Source: B2-G16 sp964528085 (GTDB lineage Bacteria > Bipolaricaulota > Bipolaricaulia > UBA7950 > UBA9294). From it: 24,844 nt of DNA. The stretch covers positions 1 to 24,844 of the forward strand of contig CAZGRE010000018.1 of the NCBI GenBank assembly GCA_964528085.1. Direction: 5' to 3'. The first letter of the stretch is position 1. Each line of letters begins with the position of its first letter. Below the pieces are notes generated by a model. The model saw nothing but the letters and a program-made list of their open reading frames with translations, searched no databases and was not told the DNA's origin. Position numbers and translations under genes: made by a program. Positions 21,941-24,844 of this stretch are shown here, piece after piece.

Positions 21941-23077
21941 TCAGCCCCTGTAGTCCACCCTGTTTCGATAAGAGATCCCTCGCTCTTCCAGCTCGCTCAG
22001 GATGAACTCGACACACCGCTCGTCGGAGGCGACCTTCTCCAGCGGGCTTATCCCGGGTTTTCGATAGAGGCCTTCCTTCAGCATCGCGGCGACCGCGGCG
22101 GCCGTATACCCGGTCGTCCTCGCCATCGACGGGGTGCCGGTCTCCCTGTCGAAGCGGTCGAACATCTCGTACGTGTAGCCGACCGGCCGCCCGTCCGTCT
22201 CACCCTCGACGGTGATCCGCATCACCGTCATGTCCTCCTCTCCCTCCCTGAACCGCCAGACCGAGAAGAGGAGGGCCGCCGTCAGATCGATCGGACGTAT
22301 GGAGTTGCCGGATACCTCGACCGGCTCTTCGCTGAACAGCCCGGTATCCCTGAGGAGGGCGATCTTCTCCGCGTGCCCCGGATAGCGGAGGGTCTTCTCG
22401 ACCATCGATCGGGTGGGGATCGTTCGAAGGAGCGTCCGGAGGCCATCGGTGAGGAACGCCTCGAGGCTCCCCACCCCTTCGAATTCGAGGGTCTCGAGAT
22501 CGGAGAGGGCCGGTCTCTCGACGATCCTCCCCTCCTCCACGATCCGCGCCGGCCGGGTGTACTCCTCAATCACGTCGACCGGTGAGAACGTCGCCCTATA
22601 TCCGTAAGGGGGGAAGGGCTCGGTGGGGAGCCCGCCGACGTAGATCGCGACTCGATCGATCCGATCGAGCTTCCCCGCCGAGTGGCCGACGAGGAGGTTG
22701 CTCATCCCCGGCGCGACGCCGCTGTCGACGATGGCGGTGACCCCCATCTCCTGTGCGAGGGGATCGAGTTCGAACGGATCCTCGGGGAAGAACGCAATGT
22801 CGACCACGTCCTTCCCCGCCTCGATCACCCGGCGCAGCGTCTGGAACCCGAGGAAGCCGGGGACGGCATCGATCACGATATCGGCATTGTGGATCGCCCC
22901 CGTGACCGCTTTACCCTCCCTGAGATCGACCCTCACCGTCTCGACCCCGTACCCTTCCTTCAGGCGATTCAGGTTCGCCTCGTTCAGGTCGGCGACGAGG
23001 ACGAGGAAGCCGCGCCGCTTGAGATCGGCGGCGATCGCGCTTCCCACCCTCCCTCCTCCGAGGATTACCGTCTTCAT
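21941..23077 (-). CDS. Saccharopine dehydrogenase-like NAD(P)-dependent oxidoreductase (possibly lysine 6-dehydrogenase-like)
   Basis: This 378-residue protein has an N-terminal Rossmann domain: MKTVILGGGRVGSAIAADL with a GxGxxG-type loop (GGGRVG), then VLVADLNEANL. Next come DIVIDAVPGFLGFQTLRRVI and DSGVAPGMSNLL, and a C-terminal substrate domain with RPIDLTAALLFSVWRF. These are the landmarks of the saccharopine dehydrogenase family; the length of about 380 fits the lysine 6-dehydrogenase-like and carboxynorspermidine-like branches. The exact substrate is uncertain. I place the start at ATG 23077, where the dinucleotide fold begins. The frame continues to 23269, but that part overlaps the divergent peptidase gene and lacks family similarity. 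A TACAAT (23113-23108) about 30 bases upstream may be its -10; there is no clear ribosome site. Confidence 0.9.
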   Translation of the reverse strand: MKTVILGGGRVGSAIAADLKRRGFLVLVADLNEANLNRLKEGYGVETVRVDLREGKAVTGAIHNADIVIDAVPGFLGFQTLRRVIEAGKDVVDIAFFPEDPFELDPLAQEMGVTAIVDSGVAPGMSNLLVGHSAGKLDRIDRVAIYVGGLPTEPFPPYGYRATFSPVDVIEEYTRPARIVEEGRIVERPALSDLETLEFEGVGSLEAFLTDGLRTLLRTIPTRSMVEKTLRYPGHAEKIALLRDTGLFSEEPVEVSGNSIRPIDLTAALLFSVWRFREGEEDMTVMRITVEGETDGRPVGYTYEMFDRFDRETGTPSMARTTGYTAAAVAAMLKEGLYRKPGISPLEKVASDERCVEFILSELEERGISYRNRVDYRG

Positions 23078-23107
23078 CCTATCACCCGCAGAATCGATTG
23101 ATGGGCG

Positions 23108-23113
23108 ATTGTA
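23108..23113 (-). promoter_or_regulatory. Possible -10 element of the saccharopine-dehydrogenase-like gene
   Basis: TACAAT (five of six) on the minus strand stands out in the G+C-rich divergent gap, 30 bases upstream of the ATG. The -35 position is poor. Confidence 0.3.
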
Positions 23114-23145
23114 AGGGTATCCCCCATCGTTCGCTAAGTGAGTTC

Positions 23146-23174
23146 TCGAACGCGGCCGGCCGTGGGGATAGAAT
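23146..23174 (+). promoter_or_regulatory. Candidate promoter of the M28-type aminopeptidase gene
   Basis: TAGAAT (23169-23174, five of six) lies 18 bases before the ATG. A weak TCGAAC (23146-23151) sits 17 bases upstream of it. Unlike the leaderless cases in this window, a full AGAAGGAGGAAGG ribosome site separates it from the start. Confidence 0.4.
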
Positions 23175-23192
23175 CTCCCAGAAGGAGGAAGG

Positions 23193-24844
23193 ATGATCCT
23201 GGAAGAGATTCTCTCCTCGCTGGTGCGCCTCATCTCAGGAGCGCGGGCGAAGCGTATCGTATCGGACATATCGAGGTTTCATCGGATTCAGGGGTCGGAG
23301 GGGTACGACGAGGCGCTCGCCTATCTTCGGGGGATCCTCGATGAGGCGGGGATCGAAACGGCGGTCGATTCGTTCCCGGCCGACGGGAGGACGAGGACCT
23401 ACGGATGGACCGCGCCCCCGGCGTGGACGATCCGTTCCGGCCGGTTGATCCAGCTTGAGCCTGAGGAGGCGCAGCTCGTCTCGTTCGATGAGGTCCCCCA
23501 AGGGGTAATCGTCCATTCCCCAGGAGGGACCTACGAAGGGGAGCTTATCCACGTTGGGAGGGGGGACTCTCCGGCCGACTACGAGGGAAGGATGATTGAA
23601 GGGAAGTTCGTCCTCGCCTCCGGCCGGGCGGCGGAAGTGGAGAGGGAGGTGAGGGCACGCGGCGGGATCGGGTTCATCGTCTATCCCGACGGCGAGCGCG
23701 CCTCGTACTACGATCTCATCCAGTATCAAGGGCTCTTCCCGACGGCGGAGGAGATCCCTTCACTCGTCCCCGGCTTCTCGATATCGAGGAGGATCGCCGA
23801 TCGGTTGATCTCCTGGGCGAGGAAAGGGGGAGTTCTCCTCCGGGGAGAGATAGACGCCGCCTTCACCGACGGGAGCCTCTCCGTCCTCGAGGGGGTGATC
23901 GGTCCGGAAGGATCGGACCGGGGGGATGTCCTCCTCATCGCTCACCTCTGCCATCCGCGCCAGTCTGCGAACGACAACGGCTCGGGGAGCGCCGCCCTCC
24001 TCGAGATCGCGCTCGCCGTAAACCGGCTCCGTCGGGATGGGGTTCTCAAACAACGCGTTAGGTTCCTGTGGGTCCCCGAGTTCTACGGGACCCTCCCATG
24101 GGCTGCATCCCGCGCCGAGGGGTTGCAGGGGGTCCACTACGTCCTCAACCTCGATATGGTCGGGCAATCGCCGGTGAAGATAGGAAGCCCGCTTCGCATC
24201 TTCCGCGTTCCGAACGACATCCCGACCTACCTAAACGCGATCCTCGAACCGATCGCAACGCGCGTGGCAGGGATGGAGGGGTGCATCTCTCCGGGAGGGT
24301 CGAGGAGGCCCCTTCACTTCGTCGTCGATCGGCCGAGCGGTGGGAGCGATCACCTCGTCTTCTCCGCCGCTCCGCTCAGGCTCCCGGCTGTGATGTTTGG
24401 CCATGATGACCCCTATTGGCACAGCGACCTCGATACGGTGGAGAACGTCGATCCGACGCGATTGAAGCAGGTGATGATCATCGCCTCCCTCCTCGCCCTC
24501 CTCCCGTCGTTCGCCGCTGAGGAGGGGGATCTCCTCAGGGGATGGACGCTTGCATACAGCGTGAATCAGCTGATGGGGGCGAGCTCGCTCGCCCGCTCGC
24601 TCAAGCCGGCTGAGGGGAGGCGCCTCGTCTCCATATCGCTCGGGATCGAGGAGGAGAGGCTCGGCTCGCTCGACCGGATCGCGCCCGATCCCTCGGGGTT
24701 AGGCGGATTTTACATCCGCCTCATTCGCGAGCTGGGAGAGACCTTGAGCGCATCCCTCCCGGAAGGAGGGGCGTATGCACCCCATCCCCTCCGGCCGAGG
24801 CGGCTGATCGATGGCCCGCTCGTCTACGCCGTGACCGACCGCTT
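23193..24844 (+). CDS. DUF4910/M28-type zinc aminopeptidase, 3' end outside the window
   Basis: The frame opens at ATG 23193 behind an excellent GGAGGAAGG site and stays open to the right edge, giving 550 residues of an incomplete protein. The co-catalytic zinc site is visible: His251 and His254 in AHLCHPRQSANDNGSGS, Asp261 in the same stretch, Glu296 in VPEFYGT, Asp321 in LNLDMVGQ and His410 in YWHSDLDT. The HxxHPxQSxNDNxSG pattern is that of the DUF4910/DUF2172 aminopeptidase family (clan MH, related to M28). An inserted PA-like region sits at about 95-220. No signal peptide is present, so it is probably cytoplasmic. Sequence after residue 410 continues as helices and an RRLIDGPL segment; a further C-terminal domain is likely but not seen. 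It is divergent from the saccharopine-dehydrogenase-like gene. Confidence 0.9.
   Translation, partial: MILEEILSSLVRLISGARAKRIVSDISRFHRIQGSEGYDEALAYLRGILDEAGIETAVDSFPADGRTRTYGWTAPPAWTIRSGRLIQLEPEEAQLVSFDEVPQGVIVHSPGGTYEGELIHVGRGDSPADYEGRMIEGKFVLASGRAAEVEREVRARGGIGFIVYPDGERASYYDLIQYQGLFPTAEEIPSLVPGFSISRRIADRLISWARKGGVLLRGEIDAAFTDGSLSVLEGVIGPEGSDRGDVLLIAHLCHPRQSANDNGSGSAALLEIALAVNRLRRDGVLKQRVRFLWVPEFYGTLPWAASRAEGLQGVHYVLNLDMVGQSPVKIGSPLRIFRVPNDIPTYLNAILEPIATRVAGMEGCISPGGSRRPLHFVVDRPSGGSDHLVFSAAPLRLPAVMFGHDDPYWHSDLDTVENVDPTRLKQVMIIASLLALLPSFAAEEGDLLRGWTLAYSVNQLMGASSLARSLKPAEGRRLVSISLGIEEERLGSLDRIAPDPSGLGGFYIRLIRELGETLSASLPEGGAYAPHPLRPRRLIDGPLVYAVTDR

Noticed and set aside
23078..23269. 64-codon N-terminal extension of the saccharopine-dehydrogenase-like gene
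   Set aside because: It overlaps the start of the divergent peptidase and its promoter region, and the dinucleotide-binding fold begins exactly at the ATG at 23077.

Overview
This 24.8 kb window comes from a G+C-rich bacterial chromosome that is densely coded on both strands. No gap between genes exceeds about 150 bases. I see no tRNA, rRNA, CRISPR array, insertion sequence, prophage or origin. The mix of genes points to an uncultured, deep-branching, possibly thermophilic or anaerobic lineage. It has a bacillithiol operon, a Firmicutes/Thermotogae-like efp-asp23-amaP-nusB-folD cluster, an EF-P with an Arg at the loop tip, and a long secreted subtilase with PKD repeats. Candidatus Bipolaricaulota (Acetothermia) would fit, but that is a guess from gene style, not a demonstrated placement.

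Left part (1-11.6 kb, all minus strand). Read in the direction of transcription, it starts near 11601 with a very tight operon: an MBL-fold hydrolase of glyoxalase II/persulfide dioxygenase type, a SAM methyltransferase, bshC, bshB, bshA and an M1-like metallopeptidase. Four of its junctions are 4-base ATGA overlaps and the fifth is a 10-base gap. It encodes the deacetylase, glycosyltransferase and proposed cysteine-adding enzyme of bacillithiol synthesis, with two candidate thiol-modifying or thiol-using enzymes ahead of them. Downstream come a secreted protein of unknown function, a 1414-residue secreted subtilase with an N-terminal solute-binding-protein-like region and a chain of C-terminal domains, and the 5' end of a secreted, probably phosphatase-like protein cut by the window edge.

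Middle (11.7-15.5 kb). A secreted lamin-tail-domain protein on the plus strand has a near-consensus sigma-70 promoter and is divergent from the bsh operon. It converges with a patatin-like phospholipase gene. That gene lies just downstream of groES-groEL, which has a textbook promoter, a CIRCE-like HrcA operator and a strong intrinsic terminator.

Right part (15.6-24.8 kb). A plus-strand run holds a DUF2227-like membrane protein, an RlpA-like DPBB protein, efp, two Asp23/Gls24 proteins, an AmaP-like anchor, a small membrane protein, nusB, a divergent folD and a PHP phosphoesterase; most neighbours from efp onward are nearly abutting or overlapping. Facing them on the minus strand are an Fsr-like MFS transporter and a saccharopine-dehydrogenase-like oxidoreductase. 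The latter is divergent from a large DUF4910/M28-type zinc aminopeptidase that runs off the right edge.

A regulatory theme recurs. Several genes at the head of transcription units lack a Shine-Dalgarno sequence but have a -10-like hexamer 7-11 bases before the start codon, which suggests leaderless transcripts. Most genes inside operons have clear GGAGG-type sites.
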